Positions 14,773 through 21,966 of a stretch of DNA of 33,866 bases are shown here, in pieces. Source of the stretch: Bacillota bacterium (GTDB lineage: Bacteria > Bacillota > Bacilli > Paenibacillales > NBRC-103111); NCBI GenBank assembly GCA_023393235.1, contig JAEWMH010000149.1, forward strand, positions 1 to 33,866, given 5' to 3'. Position 1 is the first letter of the stretch, and every line of letters starts with the position of its first letter. Position numbers and translations under genes: made by a program. The notes under the pieces were generated by a model. It searched no databases, was not told the origin of the DNA, and saw nothing but the letters and a program-made list of their open reading frames with translations.

Positions 14773-15249
14773 ATGAATATCTTTATGGCGGTGCAGCCGC
14801 AAATCGAGCTGATTGGCATTTGTACACGCACAACCAATGAAGAGGAGGCAGGACCCAGAGGAAAACTGCCGGGACTATGGGAAGCATTTTTTAAAAGCGG
14901 ACTGCCGTCAGCAACCGCAATTGCCGGCCCTCGCCGGATTTATGCCTTGTACACCGACTATGAGAATGGCGTAAATGGGGCGTATACTGTGCTGATCGGT
15001 TGTGAAGGAAAGGAAGCTCCTCCGAACGGCGGGTTTGTGCATGCCGTCATTCCGGCTGGCAGGTAAAAAGTGTTTACATCCGAACGGGGGGCTGCCCATG
15101 AGGTTGTGCCCCGGGTTTGGGCAAAGATTTGGGATTACTTTAAAGAAGCGCCGGATGAAAGAGCTTATACTGGAGATTATGAAGTGTATGATTCCACCCA
15201 AGACGGTTCTGGTGTTGTAGAGGTTCAGATTTACATAGCGGTCAAGTGA
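14773..15249 (+). pseudogene. GyrI-like/effector-binding-domain protein interrupted by an in-frame TAA
   Basis: ATG 14773 opens a frame beginning MNIFMAVQPQIELIGICTRT, a GyrI-like small-molecule-binding domain (the SOUL/AraC effector-binding family). It reaches TAA at 15064-15066 after 97 codons (VIPAGR then stop). The same frame then continues without another stop for 60 codons, KVFTSERGAAHEVVPRVWAK onward to IYIAVK and TGA at 15247-15249, giving the usual family length of about 158 residues. Because the frame is kept on both sides, this is a base substitution, probably TAT or TAC (Tyr) to TAA, not an indel. A GTG at 15070 might restart the second half. Sequencing error cannot be excluded. 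The gene follows the WYL regulator, suggesting a ligand-responsive pair. Confidence 0.8.
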
Positions 15250-15362
15250 TTTTCCTTAAGCAGAAGTGCTTTCACTTTGCCCTATTCTGCGGGTCATGGA
15301 CGAATCTTTCCCAATTGAATGAAATTGTCCGGAAAAGGGGCTTTTATAAGTCCAGTTTCACA

Positions 15363-15391
15363 TTGACACGCGGAATGGGGTTGTGTACAGT
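15363..15391 (+). promoter_or_regulatory. Sigma-A promoter of the nadABC-coaX unit
   Basis: A perfect TTGACA at 15363-15368, a 17-base spacer and TACAGT at 15386-15391 (4 of 6). GTGTACA and GTGTAAA repeats at 15384-15400 overlap the -10 and might be a repressor site (NiaR/YrxA controls nad genes in Firmicutes), but I cannot confirm a NiaR box. Confidence 0.7.
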
Positions 15392-15408
15392 AGGTGTAAA
15401 CTATTCTT

Positions 15409-15449
15409 AGGCGGATAGCCACTCATGCTGCGGTAGCTCTTGTCCGCCT
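15409..15449 (+). other. Long-loop hairpin in the nadA leader
   Basis: AGGCGGA at 15409-15415 pairs perfectly with TCCGCCT at 15443-15449 around a 27-base loop that has its own AGC/GCT pairing, followed by TTCTATCT. It lies in the transcribed leader about 50 bases before nadA. It could be an attenuator or simply a leader stem; no known riboswitch class is recognised. Confidence 0.4.
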
Positions 15450-15501
15450 TTCTATCTCCAGCACCAGTGCAGGCAACATGCGAAGGAGGTCTTTCAATAC
15501 G

Positions 15502-16440
15502 ATGGAAGCTCTGGCCCGTGCACACAAAGCTGAGCAGGACCGGCTCTTGAAGGAGCGCATTCTTCAATTGAAGAAGGAGCGCAACGCGATTATTCTTGCC
15601 CACTATTACCAACGGGATGAGATACAAGAAATTGCCGATTTCCGGGGCGATTCCTTCCTGCTGGCGCAGAAGGCCGCCTCTACCGATGCGGACGTCATTG
15701 TGTTCTGCGGCGTTCATTTTATGGGTGAATCCGCCAAAATTTTGGCCCCCAACAAAACTGTTATCATCCCCGATGAGCGGGCTGGCTGCCCCATGGCCGA
15801 TATGGTCAATGTGGACGGGCTGAAGAAGCTCAAGGCCCAGCACCCCAATGCCAAGGTGGTGGCGTATATCAACACGTCCGCAGAGGTGAAGTCCGAAACG
15901 GATATTTGCTGTACCTCCGCCAATGCCATCAAGGTGATTGAATCGGTGGATGCGGATGAAGTGATTTGGGTGCCTGACAAGAACCTGGGCGATTATGTGC
16001 AGAAGCATACCCACAAGAAGCTGATTATCTGGGAAGGCTATTGCAACACCCATGATATGCTGACTGTCCGGGATGTAGAGGAAATGAAGGCTCAATACCC
16101 CAATGCCCAGTTCGTGGTTCACCCCGAGTGCCGGCCCGAAGTGGTCAGGCTGGGAGATTTTGTGGGGAGCACCACAGCCATTATCAAGTATTGCAAGGAA
16201 TCCGACTGCCAGGAGTTTATCGTGGGCACCGAAGATGGAACCGGCTATCAGCTCCGTCTGGACAGCCCCCACAAAACCTTTCATTTCGCAACCAAATATC
16301 TGGTATGCCCCAACATGAAGGTGAACAATCTGAAGAAGGTCGCCAAATGTCTGGAGACCCTGTCGCCTCAGATTTATGTTCCGCCTCATATTGCTGATCA
16401 AGCACGATTGTCATTAGAGCGCATGCTACTGGTTAAGTAG
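15502..16440 (+). CDS. nadA: Quinolinate synthase NadA
   Basis: NadA condenses iminoaspartate with dihydroxyacetone phosphate to quinolinate, using a [4Fe-4S] cluster. The 312-residue protein has the expected AHYYQRDEIQEIADFRGDS substrate region, DERAGCPMADM and INTSAEVKSETD. The three cluster cysteines are likely C69 in FCGVHFMGESAK, C181 in GYCNTHD and C269 in CPNMKVNNL. It is of the shorter NadA type, unlike the longer B. subtilis enzyme. ATG 15502 is used because AAGGAGGT at 15483-15490 lies 11 bases upstream; an earlier in-frame ATG overlaps that site. It leads a nadA-nadB-nadC-coaX unit. The final codons and stop form a 13-pair hairpin. Confidence 0.96.
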   Translation: MEALARAHKAEQDRLLKERILQLKKERNAIILAHYYQRDEIQEIADFRGDSFLLAQKAASTDADVIVFCGVHFMGESAKILAPNKTVIIPDERAGCPMADMVNVDGLKKLKAQHPNAKVVAYINTSAEVKSETDICCTSANAIKVIESVDADEVIWVPDKNLGDYVQKHTHKKLIIWEGYCNTHDMLTVRDVEEMKAQYPNAQFVVHPECRPEVVRLGDFVGSTTAIIKYCKESDCQEFIVGTEDGTGYQLRLDSPHKTFHFATKYLVCPNMKVNNLKKVAKCLETLSPQIYVPPHIADQARLSLERMLLVK

Positions 16441-16448
16441 CATGCGCT
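16418..16448. repeat. Perfect 13-base inverted repeat spanning the nadA stop codon
   Basis: AGCGCATGCTACT at 16418-16430 and AGTAGCATGCGCT at 16436-16448 are perfect inverted copies around a 5-base loop. The nadA TAG (16438-16440) is inside the 3' arm. No T-run follows, so full termination is unlikely; partial termination, processing or mRNA protection between nadA and nadB are possible. Confidence 0.8.
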
Positions 16449-16476
16449 ACTTCCTTGTTAGAGACAGGTGAAAAAG

Positions 16477-18090
16477 ATGATCCCCCGTTATTTGATGGAT
16501 GTGGATGTGAGCCAGCTGCCCCGTGTGGAGGCGGATGTGATTATCATCGGAGCCGGTATTGCCGGCTTGTTCGCTGCCATTAAGGCGGCAAAGGAGCGCA
16601 AGGTGCTGATGATCACCAAGAAGGCGCTCACCGAGAGCAATACCCGCTATGCCCAGGGCGGCATCGCGGCTGTAATTTCCGATGAAGACTCCTTTGCGTA
16701 CCACCGCCAAGACACGCTGATTGCCGGGGCAGGTCTTTGCGACCATGCTGCCGTGGATGTGCGGGTTCAGGAGGGGCCAGAGGGGGTCCGGGATCTAATC
16801 AAACTGGGAACCCAGTTTGATCTGGAGAACGGCGAGCTGGCTTTGACCCAGGAAGGGGCCCACAGCATGCGGCGGATCCTCCATGCCCACGGTGACGCCA
16901 CCGGAGCGGAGATTGTCCGTGCGCTGTCGGAGAAGGCTTTGAAGCATCCCAATATCGAAATATGGCATGATCATTTTGTCGTCGACCTGATTACAAACCA
17001 AGGCGAATGCTGCGGTGCCCTGGTTATCAAGCCCAATGGGGAGAAGGTCATCGTGCATGGCTCTGCCACCGTCCTTTGCTCCGGCGGAGCGGGCCAGCTC
17101 TACCGCTATACCACCAATCCCGAGGTAGCCACCAGTGACGGCATGGCTATTGCCTACCGTGCAGGGGCATCCGTGCGGGACGTTGAATTCATCCAATTTC
17201 ATCCCACCTCTCTCTGTTATCCCGGGGCTCCCCGGTTCCTCATTTCAGAAGCGGTACGCGGGGAAGGGGCTGTGCTCCGGAATATCCGCGGTGAGCGTTT
17301 TATGGAGAAATACCACCCCCAGCTGGAACTGGCTCCCCGGGACATTGTGGCCCGTGCCATCGTCAGCGAAATGGAGCTTACCAAATCCACCTTTGTATAT
17401 TTGGACATTACCCATGAATCTGCGGAAATGGTCAAAAACCGGTTTCCCACTATATATGAAACCTGTATGCAATTCGGCCTGGATCTGGCGACGGATTGGA
17501 TTCCCGTGGCGCCTGCAGCCCACTATATGATGGGCGGGGTGGAAACGGATCTCTTTGGGGAAACTACCCTTAAGCGCCTGTTTGCCTGCGGCGAGGTTTC
17601 CTCCACCGGTGTGCATGGAGCCAACCGTTTAGCCAGCAACAGTCTGTCCGAGGCCATTGTATTCGGACGGCGGATTGTGGGCAAGGTGCTGCAGCTCACG
17701 GATAAGGTTCCTCTTCCGGAGGAGCTGGAGAACCTTCAGCGCAAGGAGCCTGTCCATCAGGCGATTGTGGAGAAGCGTCTTAAGCTTCAGAAAATCCTGG
17801 TTCGTTACGCCGGTTTGAAGCGCAATGCCAAAGGCCTGCAGAAGGGCTACGAGGAGCTGAAGCGTCAGATGCCCATCTTCGACTCGGCTTTGACCAAGCG
17901 GGAGGAGCTGGAATTCGCCAATATGCTGACCTGTGCCCTCTTGATCACCCGTGCGGCAGAAATCCGCGAAGAGAGCCGGGGCGGACATTACCGGGATGAT
18001 TTCCCCGAGCGGGATGATCTGGTATGGCGCAAGCATGTGGTGTTCAACCGTGAGAAAGGCGTAGTAGAGGAGCGGATATCCGATGTCTAA
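16477..18090 (+). CDS. nadB: L-aspartate oxidase NadB
   Basis: NadB is the flavoenzyme that oxidises L-aspartate to iminoaspartate, the substrate of NadA. The 537-residue protein starts with an FAD-binding Rossmann motif ADVIIIGAGIAGLFAAIKAA, followed by NTRYAQGGIAAV, the active-site region EFIQFHPTSLCYPGAPRFLI and EAVRGEGAVLRN, and near the end of the FAD domain GVHGANRLASNSLSEAIVFG. The C-terminal helical domain closes with RGGHYRDDFPE. It belongs to the succinate dehydrogenase/fumarate reductase flavoprotein family, but the context and length identify NadB. ATG 16477 has AGGTG 6 bases upstream; an in-frame GTG at 16468 is the alternative. Its end overlaps nadC by 8 bases. Confidence 0.96.
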   Translation: MIPRYLMDVDVSQLPRVEADVIIIGAGIAGLFAAIKAAKERKVLMITKKALTESNTRYAQGGIAAVISDEDSFAYHRQDTLIAGAGLCDHAAVDVRVQEGPEGVRDLIKLGTQFDLENGELALTQEGAHSMRRILHAHGDATGAEIVRALSEKALKHPNIEIWHDHFVVDLITNQGECCGALVIKPNGEKVIVHGSATVLCSGGAGQLYRYTTNPEVATSDGMAIAYRAGASVRDVEFIQFHPTSLCYPGAPRFLISEAVRGEGAVLRNIRGERFMEKYHPQLELAPRDIVARAIVSEMELTKSTFVYLDITHESAEMVKNRFPTIYETCMQFGLDLATDWIPVAPAAHYMMGGVETDLFGETTLKRLFACGEVSSTGVHGANRLASNSLSEAIVFGRRIVGKVLQLTDKVPLPEELENLQRKEPVHQAIVEKRLKLQKILVRYAGLKRNAKGLQKGYEELKRQMPIFDSALTKREELEFANMLTCALLITRAAEIREESRGGHYRDDFPERDDLVWRKHVVFNREKGVVEERISDV

Positions 18091-18949
18091 CCCATTCTTG
18101 AATATACGGGCCCTGGAAGGCCAGATTCGGTTATGGCTGGAGGAGGATATCGGCTCCGGAGATATTACGACGATGACCACCATCCCCGAGGAGCGTCAGG
18201 GTGTGGGCATCATCCACGTGAAGGAAGACGGAATTCTGGCAGGCATTCCGGTGGCTGAAGCCGTTTTCCGCGTAGTGGATCCTTCCTTAAGCTTCCGCGC
18301 TGTCCGGCAGGACGGGGAACGGATCGTAAAAGGTACGGTGCTGGCGGAGGTGCACGGCAGCATCCGCAGCATCCTGCTGGGAGAGCGAATTGCCTTGAAC
18401 CTCATGCAGCGTCTTTCCGGCATTGCTACCCGTACACGGGAATATGTGGATGTATTGGACGGGCTGCCCACCAGATTGGTGGATACCCGCAAGACTACCC
18501 CTGGACACCGGGCGCTGGAAAAGTACGCAGTGCGGGTCGGCGGCGGACATAACCACCGCTTCGGGCTGTATGATGCAGTTATGATCAAGGACAACCATAT
18601 TAAAGGCGCCGGCGGTATTACCCAAGCGGTGGCTGCAGCAAGAAGCCAGATTCCCCATACCATGAAGATCGAGGTGGAAGTGGAGGGTTTTGCGCAGCTG
18701 GAGGAAGCCATGGCCGCGAATGCGGACATCATTATGCTGGATAATATGAAGCCGGCGGACATGGTCCAGGCTGTAGGCATTCTGAAAGCGAATAAGCCGC
18801 ATATTCTGGTAGAGGCCTCCGGGAATGTGAATTTGTCCACGATCCGCGGCATTGCCGAGACCGGCGTGGATGTGATTTCCGTAGGCCGGCTGACCTATTC
18901 GGTGCAAGCGCTGGACATCAGCCTGGATTTGAATGAAAGGAAGGCTTAA
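18083..18949 (+). CDS. nadC: Nicotinate-nucleotide pyrophosphorylase (carboxylating) NadC
   Basis: NadC converts quinolinate and PRPP to nicotinate mononucleotide, completing the de novo route begun by NadB and NadA. The 288-residue protein shows the family hallmarks: EEDIGSGDITT at the N-terminus, ERIALNLMQRLSGIAT, then LVDTRKTTPGHR, VGGGHNHRFGLYDAVMIKDN and, in the C-terminal barrel, EVEVEGFAQLEEA, IIMLDNM and EASGNVNLSTIRGIAETGVD. The ATG lies within the last codons of nadB, so translation is probably coupled. coaX starts 5 bases after the stop. Confidence 0.97.
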   Translation: MSNPFLNIRALEGQIRLWLEEDIGSGDITTMTTIPEERQGVGIIHVKEDGILAGIPVAEAVFRVVDPSLSFRAVRQDGERIVKGTVLAEVHGSIRSILLGERIALNLMQRLSGIATRTREYVDVLDGLPTRLVDTRKTTPGHRALEKYAVRVGGGHNHRFGLYDAVMIKDNHIKGAGGITQAVAAARSQIPHTMKIEVEVEGFAQLEEAMAANADIIMLDNMKPADMVQAVGILKANKPHILVEASGNVNLSTIRGIAETGVDVISVGRLTYSVQALDISLDLNERKA

Positions 18950-18954
18950 CCCCC

Positions 18955-19722
18955 ATGATTCTGGTTGTGGACGTAGGCAACACCAATATCGTGCTGGGGC
19001 TCTTCGAGGGCAAAACCCTGGTGCAAAACTGGCGGATCAGCACCAACCGCCAGGCAACGGCGGATGAATACGGCTTGACGCTGTACAGCTTATTCGCCCA
19101 CAAGGGGATGGTGCTGGAATCGGTGGAGGGTGTGATTATTTCCTCTGTGGTGCCGCCGCTTATGTTTGCCCTGGAGAGCATGTGCCGCAAGTATATCGGC
19201 CGTGAGCCTGTTATCGTAGGCCCCGGCATTAAGACCGGATTAAGCGTCCGTTATGAGAATCCCCGGGAGGTGGGCGCCGACCGGATCGTGAATGCCGTGG
19301 CGGCGTTGGAGCTGTACGGACCTCCGCTTATTATCGTAGACTTCGGCACAGCCACAACCTTCTGCTATATCGACGAAAAAGCCCAATATATCGGAGGCGC
19401 CATTGCCCCCGGCATTGGCATCTCCACGGAAGCCCTCTACCAACGGGCCGCCAAGCTGCCCCGCATTGAGCTGGTGAAACCCAAAAGCACCGTAGGGCGT
19501 AATACCGTTACATCCATGCAGGCAGGCATCATTTTCGGCTACGCCGGCCAGGTGGACGGAATTGTCCAACGGATTAAAGAGGAGTTCGGCACCAAACCCA
19601 CTGTGGTGGCAACCGGTGGGATGGCGGAGCTGATCGCCAAGGAATCCCGCAGCATTGAAGTGATCAATCCCATTCTCACGTTACAGGGCTTGCAGCTTAT
19701 TTACGAGCGCAACCGCCCTTAG
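18955..19722 (+). CDS. coaX: Type III pantothenate kinase CoaX
   Basis: CoaX phosphorylates pantothenate in the first step of CoA synthesis; type III enzymes are not inhibited by CoA and need a monovalent cation. The 255-residue protein has the ASKHA-fold phosphate motifs: VVDVGNTNIVLGLFEG at the N-terminus, the GADRIVNAVAA segment, IVDFGTATTFCYIDE and IGGAIAPGIGISTEALYQRA, and the closing VVATGGMAELIA. AAGGAAGG upstream of the ATG, within the end of nadC, is the ribosome site. It probably shares the nad transcript. In B. subtilis coaX (yacB) follows ftsH directly; here the nad genes and the WYL region lie between. Confidence 0.96.
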   Translation: MILVVDVGNTNIVLGLFEGKTLVQNWRISTNRQATADEYGLTLYSLFAHKGMVLESVEGVIISSVVPPLMFALESMCRKYIGREPVIVGPGIKTGLSVRYENPREVGADRIVNAVAALELYGPPLIIVDFGTATTFCYIDEKAQYIGGAIAPGIGISTEALYQRAAKLPRIELVKPKSTVGRNTVTSMQAGIIFGYAGQVDGIVQRIKEEFGTKPTVVATGGMAELIAKESRSIEVINPILTLQGLQLIYERNRP

Positions 19723-19850
19723 TTATGCTAATGATGCAGGCATTCCCCTAACGGGAAAGCCCAAGTTAATGCTTACGATGCAGGCATTCCTAATAGAATG
19801 CTCTAGCTTATGCTTACGATGCAGGCTTTCCCTTAACGGGAAAGCCCTTA
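19723..19850. repeat. Three tandem 42-43-base units, each forming a stem-loop, between coaX and hslO
   Basis: Units run 19723-19765, 19766-19807 and 19808-19850. Each begins with a form of TTATGCTTACGATGCAGG and then makes a hairpin: GGCATTCCC/GGGAAAGCC (19739-19761, one A-A mismatch), GGCATTC/GAATGCT (19783-19802) and GGCTTTCCC/GGGAAAGCC (19824-19846, perfect). The second unit has changed both arms in a way that keeps pairing. No T-run follows any unit. The third hairpin ends 3 bases before the AGGAGG ribosome site of hslO. The spacer starts right after the coaX stop. Confidence 0.85.
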
Positions 19851-19859
19851 GGAGGTATC

Positions 19860-20780
19860 ATGGACAACGTATTAATCAGGGCGACGGCCTGGAACGGCCA
19901 GGTGCGCGCCTTTGCTGCCAGAACTACGCAACTTGTAGAGGAATGGAAAGAGCGGCACCAGGCCTCCCCAACAGCAGTAGCTGCTCTGGGACGAACCATC
20001 ACCGCATCTGCCATGATGGGCGCTATGCTCAAGGGAGAAGAAAGACTGGTAGTACAGGTCAAGGGCGGCGGACCCATCGGTCAGATCGTAGTGGACGCCA
20101 ACGCCCATGGGGAAGTCAGGGGGTATGTTGACGAACCGCAGGTGGATGTAGGGCCCAACGCTGTAGGCAAGCTTGATGTGGCAGCGGCTGTAGGAACGGA
20201 TGGTTTTTTGTATGTGACAAAGGATCTGGGATTGAAGGAGCCCTACCAGGGCAGCGTGCCGATTATTTCCGGCGAGCTGGCGGAAGACTTCACCTATTAC
20301 TTCGCCAAGTCGGAGCAGACGCCTTCAGCTGTGGCGCTGGGCGTATTGTTCGGCAAGGGTGACTATAAGGTAAAGGCCGCAGGAGGCTTCATCATTCAGC
20401 TTCTTCCGGGCTTGTCCGACGAGGAAATCGGCGAAATTGAAGGTAAGCTTTCGACACTGCCACCCATTACCAGCTTGCTGGAGCAAGGACTGGAGCTGGA
20501 TGAAATCCTGGCAACGGTTCTGGGCACTGTCCGCATACTGGATACCATGGAGCTATCCCTTACCTGCAAGTGCTCTCGAAATAAGGTTATGGGCACTCTC
20601 ATCAGCCTGGGTGCAGAGGAGCTGGAGCGTTTGGTGGAGGAAGACGGGCAAGTGGAGCTGAAGTGCCACTACTGCAATGAAGCGTATTTGTTCCAGGAGC
20701 CGGAGCTGCGCGGCGTAATAGAGCGGATCAGAAGCGCGGGGAATAATAAAAAAGCACGGCAGCCGAAGACAAGAGCTTAA
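19860..20780 (+). CDS. hslO: Redox-regulated chaperone Hsp33
   Basis: Hsp33 is a cytoplasmic holdase that is silent when its cysteines bind zinc and becomes active when oxidative stress forms disulfides. The 306-residue protein has the N-terminal core (MDNVLIRATAWNGQVRAFAA, then VQVKGGGPIGQIVVDANAHG and GYVDEP) and the C-terminal redox switch with all four zinc cysteines: C236 and C238 in CKCSRNK and C269 and C272 in CHYCNEAY. A short basic tail (KKARQPKTRA) follows. AGGAGG at 19850-19855 lies only 4 bases before the ATG, and a perfect 9-pair hairpin ends just ahead of it, so translation may be structure-dependent. In B. subtilis hslO (yacC) also follows coaX. Confidence 0.96.
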   Translation: MDNVLIRATAWNGQVRAFAARTTQLVEEWKERHQASPTAVAALGRTITASAMMGAMLKGEERLVVQVKGGGPIGQIVVDANAHGEVRGYVDEPQVDVGPNAVGKLDVAAAVGTDGFLYVTKDLGLKEPYQGSVPIISGELAEDFTYYFAKSEQTPSAVALGVLFGKGDYKVKAAGGFIIQLLPGLSDEEIGEIEGKLSTLPPITSLLEQGLELDEILATVLGTVRILDTMELSLTCKCSRNKVMGTLISLGAEELERLVEEDGQVELKCHYCNEAYLFQEPELRGVIERIRSAGNNKKARQPKTRA

Positions 20781-20838
20781 GACAGAAAGACATCCGGGAC
20801 TTTGAAGGGCCACCGTGGGATGTAAAGAGGAGAATGGG

Positions 20839-21777
20839 ATGAGAAACATCAAGCTGTTATGGGGGCTCGTCGGCTGTCTCGGGGCAACGGTGCTGGTACT
20901 TGGCATTTTGCTGGTGAAGGATGGAGCGGCCGGCAGCGACGAAGGAGTTCCGGGTGACCCGGCCGCGGGAGACCGGGTGGTGGCCAAAGTCGGCAGCAAA
21001 GAGTTCAAGCTGAGCATCCTGGAGCAGCAGCTGCTTCAAAAGTATGGATTGGAGCTGCTCAACCAGCTGTTGGACCGGGAGGTACTTCGGCTGGAAGCGG
21101 AGGAGCAGAAGATCAAAATCAGCCGGGAAGAGCTGGACGCGGAGCTAACCCGGATGAGCCAAGGCTATGACAGCGAGGAGCACTTTTACGACTCCATGAA
21201 AAGCCAGCTGGGTATGTCCAAGGAGGACATCCGTGAAGATGTTTACTATAAGCTGATCTTGGAGAAAATCGCAACGGCGGCGGTTACCGTAAGCAATCAG
21301 GAGATTAATCAGTACATTAAAGAGCATCCGGAAGAGTTTGCTGTCTCCTCTCAACTGCGCATCCAGAAAATCGTCAGCCAGACGGAGGACCAGGCCAAAA
21401 GGACGCTGGAGCTGGCGCGCTCCGGCAAGGATTTTGGGCTCCTGGCCAAAGAGCGTTCGCTGGACACCTCCACCTCGTCGGACGGAGGGGATCTGGGCTG
21501 GCTGGAGGACAATGACCCGTTTATTCCCCAGGAGCTGCTGAAGGCGGCGCGGAAGATGAAGGTAGGAGACATCTCCGGTCCCATCAAAACCGCAGAGGGT
21601 TATACGGTCATCAGGCTGAAGGACAAAAAAGACGTCAGCAAGGGAACCCCGGAGGAGATCAATGCCAACGTGCACCGGATATTGGCTCTCCAGAAGGCTC
21701 CGCCGCTGGCAGACATCACCCAGACCCTGCGGGTGAAATACAAAGCCGAAATTGAGGACTCCGAACTGGCTCTTTGA
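20839..21777 (+). CDS. Membrane-anchored parvulin-type peptidyl-prolyl isomerase (YacD/PrsA-like)
   Basis: The 312-residue protein has an N-terminal membrane segment (about 7-26, LWGLVGCLGATVLVLGILLV), an acidic/Gly linker, a SurA/PrsA-like N-domain with LLDREVLRLEAEEQKIKI, and a parvulin domain at about 170-265: SQLRIQKIV, FGLLAKERSLDTSTSSDGGD and AEGYTVIRLKDKK. Such proteins assist folding of exported proteins outside the membrane. LVGC resembles a lipobox, but the hydrophobic stretch continues past the Cys, so an uncleaved anchor is more likely. ATG 20839 is set by AGAGGAG just upstream; a GTG 24 bases earlier is in frame. Its place between hslO and cysK matches B. subtilis yacD. Its stop lies in the loop of a terminator. 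Confidence 0.88.
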   Translation: MRNIKLLWGLVGCLGATVLVLGILLVKDGAAGSDEGVPGDPAAGDRVVAKVGSKEFKLSILEQQLLQKYGLELLNQLLDREVLRLEAEEQKIKISREELDAELTRMSQGYDSEEHFYDSMKSQLGMSKEDIREDVYYKLILEKIATAAVTVSNQEINQYIKEHPEEFAVSSQLRIQKIVSQTEDQAKRTLELARSGKDFGLLAKERSLDTSTSSDGGDLGWLEDNDPFIPQELLKAARKMKVGDISGPIKTAEGYTVIRLKDKKDVSKGTPEEINANVHRILALQKAPPLADITQTLRVKYKAEIEDSELAL

Positions 21778-21796
21778 GCTGGGGGGAGTCCTTTTT
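21755..21796 (+). terminator. Intrinsic terminator overlapping the end of the foldase gene
   Basis: AGGACTCC at 21755-21762 and GGAGTCCT at 21785-21792 pair perfectly, followed by five T (21792-21796). The loop holds an inner GCTC-TTT-GAGC pair and the TGA stop (21775-21777). Confidence 0.75.
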
Positions 21797-21874
21797 GGTT
21801 TCCGGCCTGTTTTGGGATATGATGAAGGAAGCAAACAGGATTTTTTCAGTTTGGTGTTTTCTCACGAAATCCAG

Positions 21875-21903
21875 TTGACAATTTGAGCCTGGCTTGATAA
21901 TAT
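21875..21903 (+). promoter_or_regulatory. Sigma-A promoter of cysK
   Basis: A perfect TTGACA at 21875-21880, a 17-base spacer and TAATAT at 21898-21903. The expected start is near 21910, inside the probable operator. Confidence 0.78.
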
Positions 21904-21911
21904 GTAGACAG

Positions 21912-21939
21912 ATAATACCTAGTAGATTACTCGGAATAT
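21912..21939. promoter_or_regulatory. Probable CymR operator upstream of cysK
   Basis: The stretch opens with ATAATACC and closes with GGAATAT, an imperfect dyad with an ATTACT centre, very like the CymR boxes known upstream of cysteine and sulfur genes in Bacillus and Staphylococcus. It covers the expected transcription start. CymR with CysK as corepressor represses these genes when cysteine is plentiful, so cysK would be part of its own control loop. Confidence 0.6.
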
Positions 21940-21966
21940 CCATACAATATCAGGAGGGATTTAGAC

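Noticed and set aside
15358..16401. Long open frame on the - strand across nadA (347 codons)
   Set aside because: Antisense shadow of nadA; composition is His/Gly-rich nonsense typical of reversed coding sequence.
19727..19837. Mini-frames MLMMQAFP and MLTMQAFP in repeat units 1 and 3
   Set aside because: No ribosome site precedes them and unit 2 does not keep the stop; hairpin conservation explains the sequence better.
19723..19850. Tandem repeats considered as a CRISPR array
   Set aside because: Only three units, directly abutting without distinct spacers, each with its own hairpin and no cas genes nearby.
20869..20877. LVGC in the foldase as a lipoprotein signal
   Set aside because: Only 12 residues precede the Cys and the hydrophobic core continues after it, so a signal anchor is more likely.
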